Positions 27,701 through 41,265 are shown, counted from the stretch's first letter. The stretch is 64,000 nt of DNA from Bugulina stolonifera (GCA_935421135.1 OW285190.1:12906501-12970500), one strand, 5' to 3'. The notes: generated by a model not told the origin, from the sequence alone. Translations and numbers: made by a program.

Positions 27701-30700
27701 GGAGTAGGCCACCAGCTGGTGTAATCATGATCACAATTATAAATACTAAAAATAACGTCAAATTGAAAGCATTGCAGTGCACTGCTAGTTTAAGTTTGTA
27801 TTTACCTCTGACTCTTCGAGTCTTGGTGCCAGAAAAACATTCAAATCCAACTGCGTAGTCAAAACTGATAATTATTAAATCTACATGATTTGTGTTATAG
27901 AACCATCATAGCTTTTTATTGTAATAACAGAATACACGTGAACGCATTTCGATAACATTAATTTAATATTATTAAGATTTTAACATGACCATCTTCAGAA
28001 TCCGTTGACCAATCCCTCAGGAAACTACCAAATAATTAAGAAACTTGAACCGAGAAAGTCATATATGAAACAAACTTGAAACGGTCCGTTGCTTGTTAGC
28101 TACTTTTGTATCAATAGAACGATACTATGGAGGCGCATATTAAATACCGAAGAGAGAAGACAACTTTCTGATTATGAAGTGGGGGGGGGACGTTATTGCA
28201 GAGCGTCATCCTGGCTCATTTTTATTAGGGACACCGTCCCCCGGCGTCCCCCCACAATTTAAGCACTGGTGTTATGCAATTATCTTATGGTAAAGAACTA
28301 GTCTATAAATAAATGTAGTAATATAAATATTGGCACTATCATCATGGTCTAGGCTGATTAAGTAGTATTGTACATTAGTAACAGTGATGCAGTGTTTTAT
28401 AGCGTATAAGCAGCACATGGTAGAGGGTGTCCAATGGCCAGCCCTGCAATTCCAAACTAGTTTCTATTGCAGCTTGTAGTCTCAAGTACACACAGTGTAA
28501 GTGGCACCTGTGTTGTGTATCCTTATACCTAGCCCTGATATACTCTGAGTGCTGCTAGCAGATGAAGTAAAAATGTTAAGTGTATGAACAATTGAGACCT
28601 TTTTTAATGCTGGCTACACAGTGTACAACATTTTTGTTCGCCACCTTGACTTGGTAGACCTCAAGTCAAAGTCACAAATTATTCGGATTGTCAAGTCTAA
28701 ATCAAGTCAACAAGTTGGCAAGTCCAAGTCCAGTTGACTTGTGACTTGAATTGTCAAGTCAAGTTGACTTGTGACTTGAATTGGCAAGTCAAGTCAAGTT
28801 GACTTGTGACTTGAATTGGCAAGTCAAGTCAAGTTGACTTGTGACTTGAATTGGCAAGTCAAGTCAAACCTATGACTTGGACTTGGACCCAGCTCTAGTT
28901 GCCAGGCTGCCACTATTTTGTAGATGTTTAGCAAAAGGTATTGATCTTACTTTTAATCGCAATACAATCTTCAAAAACAGCAAACTAGACAAAAATTAAA
29001 ATTAGAAGTTCTTATGCCAATTATGCATATCAGTGCATTCTCAGTGAAGAGAATAAAAAAGCCTAACAAGTATATCATTATGTATCTCGATACATTTGCT
29101 TTCAGTGGAGTTGTATAAAGACCACACAATGTAAATAGCAAGTTGAGTTCGTAACAATAGTTATAGATTCTACTATTCTTTCTACATAATTTATTTATTA
29201 CCTTGTAATCTCCATAATTTATTATAAGAATGAATAGGCTACACTGCAGGCCCTGCATGATTATTCAGATTTCAAGTCATTAAAAATCACTTTGATTAAT
29301 TATTAACCACTGTTGAGTTTTTCTATTATTATAGAGGTTTGAGTGGATAATTAGATTCACCAGGTTTATTTAATTGTATTTTATGTCTGATAGCATTTTA
29401 GTAATTTTATCCTCCCTTTTACAGCACAAGAGGAGAATATGTCGATGAAAATGGAATGAAACTTCACTTCACTTATTCCTTGTCGTTAGTGTTTGTGCAA
29501 TGTATTATTAACAGCCTATTTGCATTTGCTGGTGAGTTTACTAATCTTTTGAATTAATTATAAATAGTGGAAAACTAATGATTTTAGCTACTAATCATTA
29601 TAGCCTATAGTTGAGCCTACAGAATTATGCAATGACCACTATTTTATTTCTGTTTCATTCCTAAATATAGCCTACAATGTACATGTAAGTTACTGTGCTA
29701 CTTATATTGTTGCATTTTCTCAATGGTACTAGTGTTTTTGCAGTACGTAAAGTCTCTGCTGAAAATGATGCAGTGGATACAACCACCAACTTATTCTATG
29801 CGCTGTGTGCAATGTCATACTTAGGAGCCATGTTGGCTAGTAACAAATCTCTGCAATGGGTATCGTACCCTACTCAGGTATGCCTGACGTTAGTTTGTTT
29901 ATTAGCTAGAAAAAGGTTCTTAGACAATCTTCTCTAAAATGTGCATCTCATTACTAGCAGTCTTGTAAATATGGAGGAGTAGGAGATTTAACTGCAGTTA
30001 TTCATAAAAGCTAGTAATGGAGTGTTCAATTGTAGGCTTATAGGTTGTAATATGTGCCTGTATGGACACTTATATTTGTACATCTGAATAGACAGGTTTA
30101 GGAAATAAAATAACTGCTATATGTAGCCCAAACTATGATTTATCTGGAGATATTCAAATGAACTAAATCTAAACTTGATATATGAAAAATGTGTTCCAAA
30201 CTCAACTTTACAGCCCTGTTATCTTATGATAGTTGGTTCAGTGTCTACTGTTTTTTGTTTTCTGTATCCCACCTACATGTATATGTATATGTATGTACAT
30301 GAATTTATCTGCTTTAAAATGAGCCTGCATTGCTTTTGCTGGAACAACCATGAAATGCTCCAACATTCTTTCATTATCTCTATACTAAGTTAGTCATTTC
30401 TGTTATGTGCCCACAGGTGCTAGGAAAGTCTGCAAAGCCCATACCTGTCATGTTCATGGGTGTACTGTTTGCTCACAAGAGATATCCTATAGCCAAATAC
30501 TTCTGTGTAATACTCATATCTCTTGGAGTCGCCCTCTTTGTTTACAAGGATTCCAAGGCAGATAAAGGGCTAGACACTGATCATACATTTGGGTTTGGAG
30601 AGGTTTTACTAGTAAGTGTTGATAACCTACCCGTTACTTGCTCATTTAACTCCTTGTACTTCCATTGTATTGTGCCTCAGGCCTCTGGGTATTCACAAGG

Positions 30701-31584
30701 TGAATTGTTTACTTGTTGAATCTCAAAAATATCGTAGTATTCGTGGAACTTTTACGTGATGGCTCTTTTATTGGAATGCCTGTTTCCTCATTATTGCATA
30801 TTAATTTAGTCTCGTTTCCTGATAGTCGCACTGTATATATTATGTTATTATTCCAGCTAGTTTCACTGACATTAGATGGTACAACTGGAGTCATACAGTC
30901 GAGGATGAAGGCAGCTCATGGCACAAAATCCTATGATATGATGTTGAAGATGAACCTCTGGTCCGTCCTCTGGCTGGGTATACTAATGTCGTTTGGTGAA
31001 GTGTTCTCTTTCATTGGATTTGCCAGCCGAAACCCTCATGTCATCCTCAACATCCTTATATTTAGTTTGTCAAGTGCATTTGGTCAGGTATGCAGCTGCG
31101 GTAATACTATTAGTATATGGGCCCATGTCTAGTAGTAGGTGGCAGTAGATCGCACCAAGAAATATGCTACATGTATCACCTACCCCTTTCAGCTAGTGAT
31201 TCCTAATTTTTTATTACTATTCACAATTCCCTCAATTCATTTATCAAACAAGGTTATCCTCATCGTACATTGTGCACCTATTGTTTTCCCACCTGAGGTT
31301 ATTTGTATTTGCAGCACTTCATATTTCTGATGATCACTACATTCGGACCTCTTGCCTGTTCAATAGCTACGACTTCTAGAAAGTTTTTCACGATACTCTT
31401 CTCAGTGATATTCTTTGGACACTCTCTGCTACACAGGCAGTGGATTGGTACAGTATGCGTTTTCCTGGGCCTAGGCTTAGACACAGTATATGGTAAAGAG
31501 ATAAAACCGGACTCTACTAGTGGAGGTCAAGGGGATAGTACGTCGCCTGTAGCAAACGGCAAAGGTAGACCTCATAGTCAATAA
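24751..31584 (+). CDS. SLC35B1: Solute carrier family 35 member B1 (ER nucleotide transporter)
   Basis: Human SLC35B1 is an ER-membrane nucleotide-sugar-type carrier reported to exchange ATP for ADP; the role here is by homology. Exons are 24751-24833, 29425-29531, 29744-29877, 30417-30611, 30857-31087 and 31315-31584, totalling 1020 nt, 339 aa (human 322). Blocks matching the family are [12 protein letters not shown] split by intron 1, then [74 protein letters not shown] and [14 protein letters not shown]. Around ten hydrophobic segments are visible. The first intron is 4.6 kb, far longer than the others, because it carries transposon DNA. The C-terminal tail is Ser/Gly-rich and ends RPHSQ, without the Lys-rich end of the human protein. 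Confidence 0.95.
25159..25166. repeat. 8-bp target-site duplication, left copy
   Basis: GTGTTATG directly before the left terminal repeat, repeated exactly at 28269-28276. Confidence 0.85.
25167..28268. mobile_element. hAT-type non-autonomous DNA transposon, 3.1 kb
   Basis: The ends are perfect 15-bp inverted repeats, CAGTGCTTAAATTGT at 25167-25181 and its reverse complement at 28254-28268. Each is followed nearby by GGGGGGAC. An exact 8-bp direct duplication, GTGTTATG, flanks it at 25159-25166 and 28269-28276, the signature length of hAT insertions. No transposase frame remains in either strand, so it must have been moved by another copy. It sits in intron 1 of SLC35B1. Confidence 0.85.
27050..27735. 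repeat. internal duplication within the hAT-type element
   Basis: A unit of about 190 bp at 27050-27240 runs from TTAGATTACTTAGCAAATTA through CTAGCTACAATCCAGTAA to GAATAGCCAGT. It recurs in two pieces, at 27270-27350 and 27600-27735, with about 250 unrelated bases between them. Confidence 0.65.
28269..28276. repeat. 8-bp target-site duplication, right copy
   Basis: GTGTTATG directly after the right terminal repeat. Confidence 0.85.
28733..28867. repeat. 35-bp tandem repeat rich in CAAGT/ACTTG
   Basis: Four units beginning GTTGACTTGTGACTTGAATT start at 28733, 28763, 28798 and 28833; the first is 5 bp shorter. The units are almost identical. Confidence 0.9.
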
Positions 31585-31979
31585 ATAACCTTCTTCTATA
31601 TAAATGATGCTAGGCGAATTGACCAAGTTCTGCTAACATCTAGGAAATTTTTGTTATACATTTACCTACATGTGTATTGTATTTTATTTACCATTATATC
31701 TGTGTTGCTGGTCCTTGTAATTACAAGAACAATATTATTTTTGTCTCACCTGATATTGAGCTGATAGTGATAGAAATTCATCTCAACAGTCACTTGATCT
31801 AACCTATTTCAGATACTTATTTATTTTTTGTTCAAGTGCTTTAAGTTAGGGAAATGTAATTTATTGTTTAATGATTAGAATGCCTGTTATAGTGCATCTA
31901 CATGTTGTATAAACAAAGTGAGTTATAATTTCATTCCATTGCTGCTGTCTCCATAGCAACAAGATGCACATCTTGTATA

Positions 31980-31985
31980 AATAAA
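31980..31985 (+). other. probable polyadenylation signal of SLC35B1
   Basis: AATAAA about 400 bases after the stop codon. A second AATAAA lies immediately at the stop codon but is too close to be the likely site. Confidence 0.45.
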
Positions 31986-33313
31986 CATGATCTGTATAGC
32001 ACATTCAACTATGCTAGTCTTATTAGTTTTAAGCTGTATAGCATGGCATGACACCCCACCATTTTGACTGCTAAATGTATATTCTAGCCTACTGTTAGTT
32101 GCTGTATCTAATTATTTTATTGGTAGAATATGAAGGAAAGGCAAATGTGGTATAGTATATTCATTGTAACATTTAGATAGGTTGGCTAATGGTACCCACA
32201 CTAACTGCTACTGCTGCTATACTATTGTAATGCTGGGCCCCATCCCCATAGCCTATCTGTATATGTAGTGTTTGGTAGACATACCATTCAACACTTCTCA
32301 ACAAAATATCTGACACTGTGTTGTACAGCCACAAGTACTTTTATTTAGACATTTCCATTTCCCTCATTCCCTTATTACGTCCCAAATGGAAACTGTCCAC
32401 ATGTTCACTTCTACAAGGCATATGTTCAAATGGATCAGTTCAGCTAATCCTGGGCAGTTGCTTTATAATGGGATTTGGGTTTGTTAAGTTGAAGCAAAGG
32501 CTCTCTCTCTAACCAGATTGTGTACAAGTAGGAGCTTATGTACTTCATAAAACATCTATATTTTTCAAGTTTATATTCATTGCAATTCTGTTAAAAAGAA
32601 TGGTGATACATATTAGCACTCAATGTTGGACACATTCTATTTACTCAACCTACCTGTACACTATCTGCATGTACATGTATGTCTACTGCATGATCTCTGA
32701 ACAATTCATTTTGTTATAAGTTATCTCTTATACTTCCACTAGTTAGTCAGTAGCTAGTCTATTATAAACCAGTGCATGCCAAGTTTCATGTGCTGCTACG
32801 TGTATAATTGTTGATCTGGAATAAATATTACTGTGTAAAAATAGTTATTATAATTATGCTTGTGAACTCCGTACTCCTAAGGCTAATTTAGATCCATAGT
32901 AACATTCTTAGTTGGAGTTGTTCTCCCCGGGAGGTAATAAATTCCTAGTCACCAACCCATTGGGACTGGTTCAAATACAGAGGGTGCTATCTCTATTTAA
33001 ATTAGAAAAATTTTTCTCAAAACTATGCGTATGTCAAATAGAATGTGGAGACATTAGTTCCAGATCTATCAATAGATGCATAAGTGCAATGAGTTGAACT
33101 CCTCACGGGTTACCATAGGTAATTACTGGTATGTATTTGAGAAGAAAGAATTAACTAACAATATAAAAAGCTGCCACACACATGTAACTTGGTCTAGTAT
33201 AGATGTGCAGACAGAGGTACATAATCACCTCACACTAATAAGCACACATACAATGTATATGACCTAATATTGCACAGATGGACAAAAATTAGTGCACTGC
33301 ATCTACTCAAGAT
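31986..33313. other. intergenic, between convergent SLC35B1 and SHMT
   Basis: AT-rich DNA with several TACATGTA motifs. It includes the 3' UTR of the SHMT gene on the minus strand. No exon was recognised. Confidence 0.4.
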
Positions 33314-36300
33314 TTAAAAGTCATCATAACCAGGCATGGGGAAAGCAGTAGCAAATTTCTCTACCCGAGACTTGAGTTCATTGATAGACTTCTGAGTGGC
33401 AGCATCCTGAGTTACAAACTCTTTGAACTCCTTCAGTGTCTCTGCAGAATAAGAAGGAAAGAATTTAGTTTAATCATTCTAACATAATGCATACTTGTAA
33501 TTTTATAACAGCATTTAGTGGTAGATAGAGGAGTAGTATATTAGTCCAAATTCAAACTCATACAGTGGAATAAATACTGTACAGTACACGCATGCACATA
33601 TTATTTATACTAGTACCACCATATCAGATATAACTAATCTATTTCTATATTTGAAATTCCATGAAGGTGATTTGTAATTCCCACCAGTAGACCATCAATA
33701 ATGTTTTACTGTTTTATTTCAATAATAGAGCAAGCAATAGCATTGTAACATGTGCTATTACTAAACATAACTTACTGGTCTGTTTCTTAGCAGCAATAGC
33801 AAGCTCTATTCCCTCATTGAGGAAATCAGCTACTTGCTTCATGTCAGCCTCCTTGTAGTTTCGGGAAGTAGACGCATGGAGACCTACAACAGGTAGATAA
33901 ATACTAATATATCAACATAATAATTATACATAAACAACACCTTCAACGACATCATATGCTAGGTACAATGTACAGTGTATACGTATTGCATTATCTAAAT
34001 GGGTGGCCACATTGTGATTGCCACGTTCAGCGGTACACCGCATGCCATAAAGACCACAGAGTAGCGCAGTGATTGATGAGCTTAGTATACAATGACTCCA
34101 ACTAGAGCTTTTCCTGTTGGTCAAGTATACGTTGCTAAAGATTGTATGAGATGGAGATCCACCTGGTCCGTGTAACCAGCCTGACAGTCAATGTTTGGAT
34201 GCCAGTGACATGTACCCATCCCATACAGCACTTCAGTCCATCATACACTTACCTATTCTAACACCACCAGGGTTGAGAGCACTCTTATCTCCAGGACATG
34301 TGTTCTTATTTAAAGTTATTCCACACAACTCTAACATCCTCTCTGCTCTGGAACCGTCCACTCCCCTCGGCCTCAGGTCCCAAAGCATAAGGTGTACATC
34401 TGTACCACCCGACACAATCACATTACCACTGTCCATCAGAAGCTGGGCTAAAGTCTTACAGTTCTTCAGCACCTGAAATTATTAGCACCATAATGGAACA
34501 TGCACTACAACATTTATAAAACAATGAATAAATGCAATAAACAACTGATAGAAAATTCACAGTCACTCAATATTCCCTGCATGAATATTAATCGCACAGT
34601 TAATACATGTTAGAGCACTTACCTGTTTCTGGTATTCTACAAATTCTGGCCTCTTGGTTTGCTTCATAGCTACTGCGACGGCTCCAATAGCTTGAAGATG
34701 GGGACCGCCCTGTAATCAGTGTCAAGTGCTATCAGCACAGCAGTCATTATTAGTATTTGCTATAATAGACTATAATAAACTCTGGATTAGCCCCATAACC
34801 AGCTTTGGAGTTGTCCTTCCTTCACTAAGAAAAGCTATTTCCTTTAGCTACACAATCATGTACTTTTGACAGTTTCAAATTCAATAAAAGATGAAATAAA
34901 CGTTGTGCTGCTAATGTAAGTATTGCTCTGTTAACTCACTATATTATATTATAGCATTCATCAAGCGTTATCATGAAGGAGATAACTCCCATATTTATAG
35001 TCAAAAGGATATGATAGTGAAATGTGTGCGATATAACAGCAACATCATAGAAACTAACCTGCAAAGTAGGAAACACTGCCTGGTTAATTCTGTTCTCATA
35101 GTTATACATAATATCCTTGCCATTCTTATCTACTCCCTTCTTTCCTTTACGGTAGAAGATAATTCCTGCTCTAAAATCAAGTATAAATCAGATTATGCTG
35201 ACTCACATATGTATGACATTCATACAATGCCATTGTGTATGTCACAGAACTGTATTATATGTTCAAATTCACTGAAAATAGAGATGTGGACATATTATAA
35301 TGCCATAGCATACCACAATATACATACATCTACACAGTTATCATGTAATACATAATGTGTAGATGTATGTGTTGTGACATGTATTACTATGTAAATCAAG
35401 GGCTGTAGATAACTTTTAGACGCTACAGTATATCAATACGACATGTTAAGAGATCTTACCGTCCCCCTCGTAGGGATTTGTGAGTAGTTGAAGTCACCAC
35501 ATCTGCATATTCAAATGGAGAGGGAATGACTCCAGCTGCTACAATGCCAGCTATATGAGCCATGTCTGCCATTAGTATACTGTTGATATCATCACAGATA
35601 GCTCTGTACCTGTATACATGTATATTACAAAAATTATAATTGTAACACTTCAAGGTTGAGAGTGCTTAGTATGCCAACCGGGTCACCATTATGGTGGCAT
35701 AAAGTGCAGTTTAATTATGAGAAAGAAACACAGCTAGCCGGAGAATGGAATCCCACATGTCTCACAATAGGGGAATCCCACATGGTTCACATTGGATGAA
35801 TCTCATGTGGCTCACAGTTATGAAATCCTACATTACAGCATGCCTTACCTGTCATACTCTAGTAGTCTGGAGTAGGCAGATACTCCGGCTATAATAACCT
35901 TGGGTCTGAATAGTTTAGCTGTGCGTTCCAACATATCATAGTCTATGTAACCTGTCTTTTCCTGGGTATACATATAATACAACAAGTAGAAAGCATGACA
36001 GTGTTAGCACTAAGTAAGAGTGTGGATGTAGAGTAGATGTAGAGTTGTAGTCTACATCCACTGTATGTGACCTCAGTTAGAGTATTCCTAGCTCCACCCA
36101 CTCATCCATTAACATGGTGTTATAGCTGTGTATGTGTAGTAGCACCCATATGATGAAGCTGCACATTGAATGTGACCCAGTTATATAACACTGTTAACTG
36201 ATCCTGCTCCAACACTTTGTAATCATTTCCAATAGTACAAAATAATTATGGTAAAAAAACAGTGTCACTTAGTTCAACTAAACATAACCACAGCATCCCT

Positions 36301-38392
36301 ACACTGCTATCTCAAAAATGTACAAAACAGATTAAAAGTGAATTACTTGCAGTGAATTTGGAAAGCTGCATTGAAAAACGACATCACCCTTGATTGTGGT
36401 GAAATATATATTGTTAGAAATGTACAGTTTGTACTTACATTCAGCCGGTATGGCATACTTTCAAAGAACATAGAGGTTGCAGAAATTCGCTTTGTGTCAG
36501 TATAAAATCCGTGGGTCAAACTACAATACAAGATTTCCGATACACAATAGTTATGTACATGTACCTACTATGTGATGTAATAGTATCTCTACAGAAGACA
36601 TGAGGTTAGCCTATTATTACATTACTCCTCCAGTTTACAAACATGGGAGTAAACATATGGAACTCAATATAAAGCTGACAAAATACCAAATTAACCTCAA
36701 ACCATGCTAGTATAACACTAAACAGAAAGTTAATTCTGTGGTCATCTTCCTCTCTGTTCAAAATTGTGAAGTAAACTAATGCTGCCATGACATGTTACAT
36801 TGTCTATTGCAAAATAGACTTGTATGAAGGCCCATTACATCTCTATGAACTGTTATCATTGTTAGACGCCACTCTCATCAATTGCAATGTCATTGCGCAA
36901 TATTTCATAACTAATTGAAATATTTAAATGTAAATGTAGATAAAAAATAAATAAATACAGCGATTTCACAACTTGTTGCAATTCACTGTCAAGTTTTGAC
37001 ATATTTCTAGGATGCAGATATACCGATTATATACATATATTAGACCAAGCTCTAGTAATAATACATGTAGTAGTCTATTGTACAATTTGGGTAACTCACT
37101 GTCCTCCATGAGGTAAGTCCAAGCCCATCAGCCTATCATGAGGTTCAAGGAGACCGGTATAAGCTGCCAGGTTAGCTGGGGATCCAGAGTATGGCTGTAC
37201 ATTTACACCCCACTTCTCTGGGTCAAGGTCAAAAGCCTCGAGGCTTCTCTGTTGACACAACCGCTCCAACTGATCTACCACTACAGTACCACCATAGTAC
37301 CTGAAACAGTATGTTAGATTAGTGTAGAAAAGCTCAAAAGTTATAAAAAAAGAGATTAACGAGTGGAGTGTAATAACACCTTGTGCTGCCAGAAGCATTA
37401 CATAGGCTACTTGATATATCTGTATACAATCAGCTTCTTGATGGCAAAACATGTTATATATTACCTAATAGATGTATAGTAGTGTTTCTGTTCCGAGTTC
37501 CTTTGAGCAAACTCCAGAATTGTCAACATTCGTTTAAACAACACATATGATATGCATTCTATGAACAAACACCTACCTTGCCCCAGGATAGCCCTCGGCA
37601 TATTTGTTATGAAGGCAAGACCCCATTGCCTCTAGGCATGCTCGGCTTGTGAAATTCTCAGAAGCAATGAGCTCAATACCACTCAGCTGGCGCTTCTTCT
37701 CAGCCTTGATGAGGGCATAGATCTCCGGGTCATCTTCAGATAGAGGCTCTTGTAGCGTCCATGTAGAAGCCAGACGCCTCGTGTTAGCCAATCCCCTCCT
37801 GCCAAACTGGAGGACTGCCTATGCAAGGTGGAAAATAATTATACACTATAGCATGCATGTAAGATATGGTAACTGCAAGTGTACCGTTAGCATGAAACTG
37901 CATTATGTGTATAACATAACGTACTATACAGCCTGCTCACCAGTGAAGTGGAATTCAACTGGCTAAACTACTGTAAAATCTGACCCCTTCATATTTGTGA
38001 AGGGAGAAGAGGGTTAGCGGTTCCCAGAAATAAAATAAGAATATGAGTTCTGCAAGGCCCACTGTAGTATTGATCACAGAACAGAATGTAACAGCTAGTG
38101 CAGACAATAACTATAGAACAATACTAGTTAGTGGAAGTAACAGCCATTGCAGAAGTCTACTAAACAGAAAGGACATCTAAAATGATAAGACATCAAAAGG
38201 TTTCAACAGATCTGATTCCTTTTCTGTAACAACAGACTCTGTGAAGCCAGAAAACTAACTATATAGAAAATGCAACGGAACACACAAAAAAAAACTTAAA
38301 ATACACACTACATGAGATATAAAAACTTAAGCTAGCACAAATAACTTTTTGTCTTTTCTTACCTTCAACTGCAAGCTCATAGTTGTTGACAT
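33314..38392 (-). CDS. SHMT2: Serine hydroxymethyltransferase, mitochondrial type
   Basis: A PLP enzyme that converts serine plus tetrahydrofolate to glycine plus methylene-tetrahydrofolate. Minus-strand exons are 38392-38363, 37818-37577, 37300-37100, 36520-36439, 35961-35849, 35609-35460, 35170-35059, 34709-34623, 34472-34253, 33883-33776 and 33441-33314. They total 1473 nt, 490 aa. Landmarks are [46 protein letters not shown] across an intron, MADMAHIAG, and [11 protein letters not shown] with the PLP lysine at K267. [16 protein letters not shown] and PMPGYDDF follow. The first 30 or so residues ([10 protein letters not shown], then [18 protein letters not shown]) are Arg-rich and lack acidic residues, as in a mitochondrial presequence. 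The start ATG is the first after an in-frame TGA. No in-frame ATG lies between the presequence and the enzyme core, so an ATG-initiated cytosolic form from this locus is unlikely. Confidence 0.93.
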
Positions 38393-41265
38393 GGAGGCTA
38401 CAATGAATGACTGATATGCAACCTTTGCTCAGTGTGGCACTGCAAGCCAGACTAGCTTGTCACATGGTATGATGGATTAGATTAGTTTTTGCCTCTTAAA
38501 ATAGTTACTAGTTCACTGAATTATTAAAAACAGACTAAAAACCATCCAATTGGAACTCAGTCTGAGCATAAAAGTGCATTTCTAAAAATATTGCCTAATT
38601 GTATCCCATCACACACATTCAATTCTACTACATTGTGTACTTCAATGAAGTAATCTCTGTTGCTTATACCAGAGCCATTGGCTTATACTATAGCACAGTA
38701 TCATACATCTGTTAATGTACTCAGTGTAGTAGTAGGAGTAATAGTAGTGAGCATCTATTCTCAAATAATATACCAATGTGACAGTATGTTACACTGTTGA
38801 CAAGTTGTCAATATACAGTTTTGCTACACCAGAGGCTTTGATAAATCAGAAGTATAACACCCAAACGCACTAAACAAGTAACAAACACTGATCAGCACTA
38901 TAATGTTTGACGTGTTTCATAAACATTCATTTCTTCCCACAGAGACACAAACTTTGTAGGAAATTTAATAGATTTTTCAATCTAGCATTCAACTAGCTTT
39001 TTTCCACAGCAGAACTGAAATTGGGGAGTATTCTTCTCTTGATATTAAAGACGATAATGAGAGAACAACTTCAACCACTTAGCATTCCAACAGAAAAGGG
39101 CAATGGTTCACCGTCCAACAAATTAGCTGGATGAGATAGTGAACTTCTTTGAGCTTCCACTGGACCAATTAGACACCTTGGAATTTCCAACACAACAAGC
39201 CTATGTTCTTTATTATGATTTAGATCAAAACATCCAAGCAGGTAGCATCCTAGTATGCGAGTTATTTAGCGTCAATTCAAAACTAATTACGTTCAATCCC
39301 AAAATTCTAATCGCACACGATCTGTTAAGAAGGGTTAACCAATAACTACTCGCCCTCATTCAATGATCCATGAGCATGCCCTATCATGATAAATAAATTT
39401 CAAGAGAAGGTCTCAGCTTCATAGCCCACATGACACCTATTACTATGCAAGCACTCCCTATAAACCATCTACAATATCAATATTTAATATTATGCACTAA
39501 ATTACGCAGTATATCATGGGGGGCTAGGTCTCCACAGCAACACAATACACACTATGACTACACGCACAATGTATGTGTGCATGATGTATATATATACTTA
39601 CATTCAATTTTACTTTTGAAAGGAACGATTTAACTGGCAACATGATCGATGACTAAGCAGTTGGACCTGCTGACTGTGTTCACCAATCAACTAAAATAAA
39701 ATAAATCACTTATAAATCTCAAAAATGAACTGCATAAACATTAAATATGGCTATTACAAACAAGACTGAGTAATGAAAGGACACTCCATCTTAGTTTGCA
39801 CTATAGATGTATCTACAGTCCCAACCTAATTAATTTAGCTAAGTCCTGTGTACATATATAATGAGTGGGAGTTTGCTTTTTATATAATGAGTAGGAATGA
39901 AACCATGAGCGGTTGACAATTAAATAGTGTAAAATTTTCTTCTATCAACAGCTTATGATAAGTACACATTTATGCATCGTCAAAAGAAGTCAGCTCTATA
40001 TACATGTATGTACACTGCTTCACAAAAAAATAACTCTTAAAATGGAAATATCAGTATTTTGTAATCCTTTTTAACATATATTATGATCATTCTACGTCCC
40101 TGAAAACAGCATACATCATTCTGACATAAGTTTTTATAATGACAGGGAAGTTAAGCACTGCAACAGCTTTTTATTATGGAACTCAAGCAATCCTGTGAAA
40201 TCGTGCTCCTGATTTCCACGATTTTATTTAACCACTTTTGTAATTAGATGCTGAACCGAGTAACGATCCCTGGAGAAAACTACAGTCAAGAGTGAGAGCA
40301 AACGTAGTCATGACAATGAAATAGCCGTAGAGGCTGCAAATTCTAGAGCAAGCTATGGATAACAATTCTTTATTTTCCATCTGCCAAGAAGAAAACTTTG
40401 AATCCAATACAGTTCAGTTGCCAGTTTTCATCTGATATCATCATAATTCATGTCAACTTGGCAAAAATAACAATTATTATTAAATAACAACCGAATTTAC
40501 TAATTTTGTTTTTATATATACGAATATTATATTATTTCATGACATAATTAATAATGAAAATCATAACAAGAACCATAATCGATAATGAAAATTAAAATAG
40601 AAGAACGCACACTGATATTGTCTGTGCAACTTTATGAGAGATAGAGATATGTCATCAATTGAAGGTAAAGCCATTCAAGCTGTAATTGTGTGTTTATTGT
40701 AGTTTAGAAACTCCTGCAAAAAATTAATGAAACAAATAAAAAACCCCATTGCAGACAGAATAAAAAGGGGAGCTTTATCAAAAATAAAATTCATTGACCA
40801 ATACCCAAACCCCTTCCTCTATATCTGCCAAGTAAACCGGAATAAAAACCTGAAAGTTTTGATCAGTTTTGAGGAATTCACCGTGTGAGAAACCCTTAAA
40901 ATGGCTCAATTAAATAAAATATTAGGCTACTAACACACCAGCTTCTGGTTCGAAATTTTGCAAAATTCTCAGCAGAGAATAAATAATTATAATATAATAC
41001 TTGTACATATGATTTCAATGTTAATTGCAATTAAAATGTAGTTGTATTAAGAATACTGTAATACATGACAATAGAATATGAATATTCAGCTTCAAAGTGG
41101 AATGATTGGGAATTACATGTACGTTACCTGTTGAATTACCTGTCGATGTCATCATAACTGGACCGCCCTAGAGGGAGAAAGGGGTGTGCCGCGTATGGTT
41201 AATGGGTTAGTCAGTTAGTGGACAGTATTCATACTATTAGGGTATGTGTTTGTCAGTATTGATTG
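38393..41265. other. intergenic, divergent side of SHMT
   Basis: Contains the presumed SHMT promoter. A few open frames of 60-70 codons (for example 39139-39345) show no domain or splice context. No gene is supported. Confidence 0.4.

Larger units (their letters stand above)
24935..28900. mobile_element. possible older element with CAAGT-rich ends, split by the hAT insertion
   Basis: Both flanks of the 3.1-kb insertion are dense in CAAGTC/GACTTG motifs (24940-25060 and 28638-28890). The outer borders share GGTCCAAGTC in inverted orientation, at about 24946 and 28882. This suggests a single older element of roughly 0.85 kb interrupted by the younger one. I found no target duplication, so the limits are approximate. 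Confidence 0.4.

Noticed and set aside
39139..39345. 68-codon open frame upstream of SHMT
   Set aside because: No homology, codon pattern or splice context was recognised; it is within chance expectation for AT-rich DNA.
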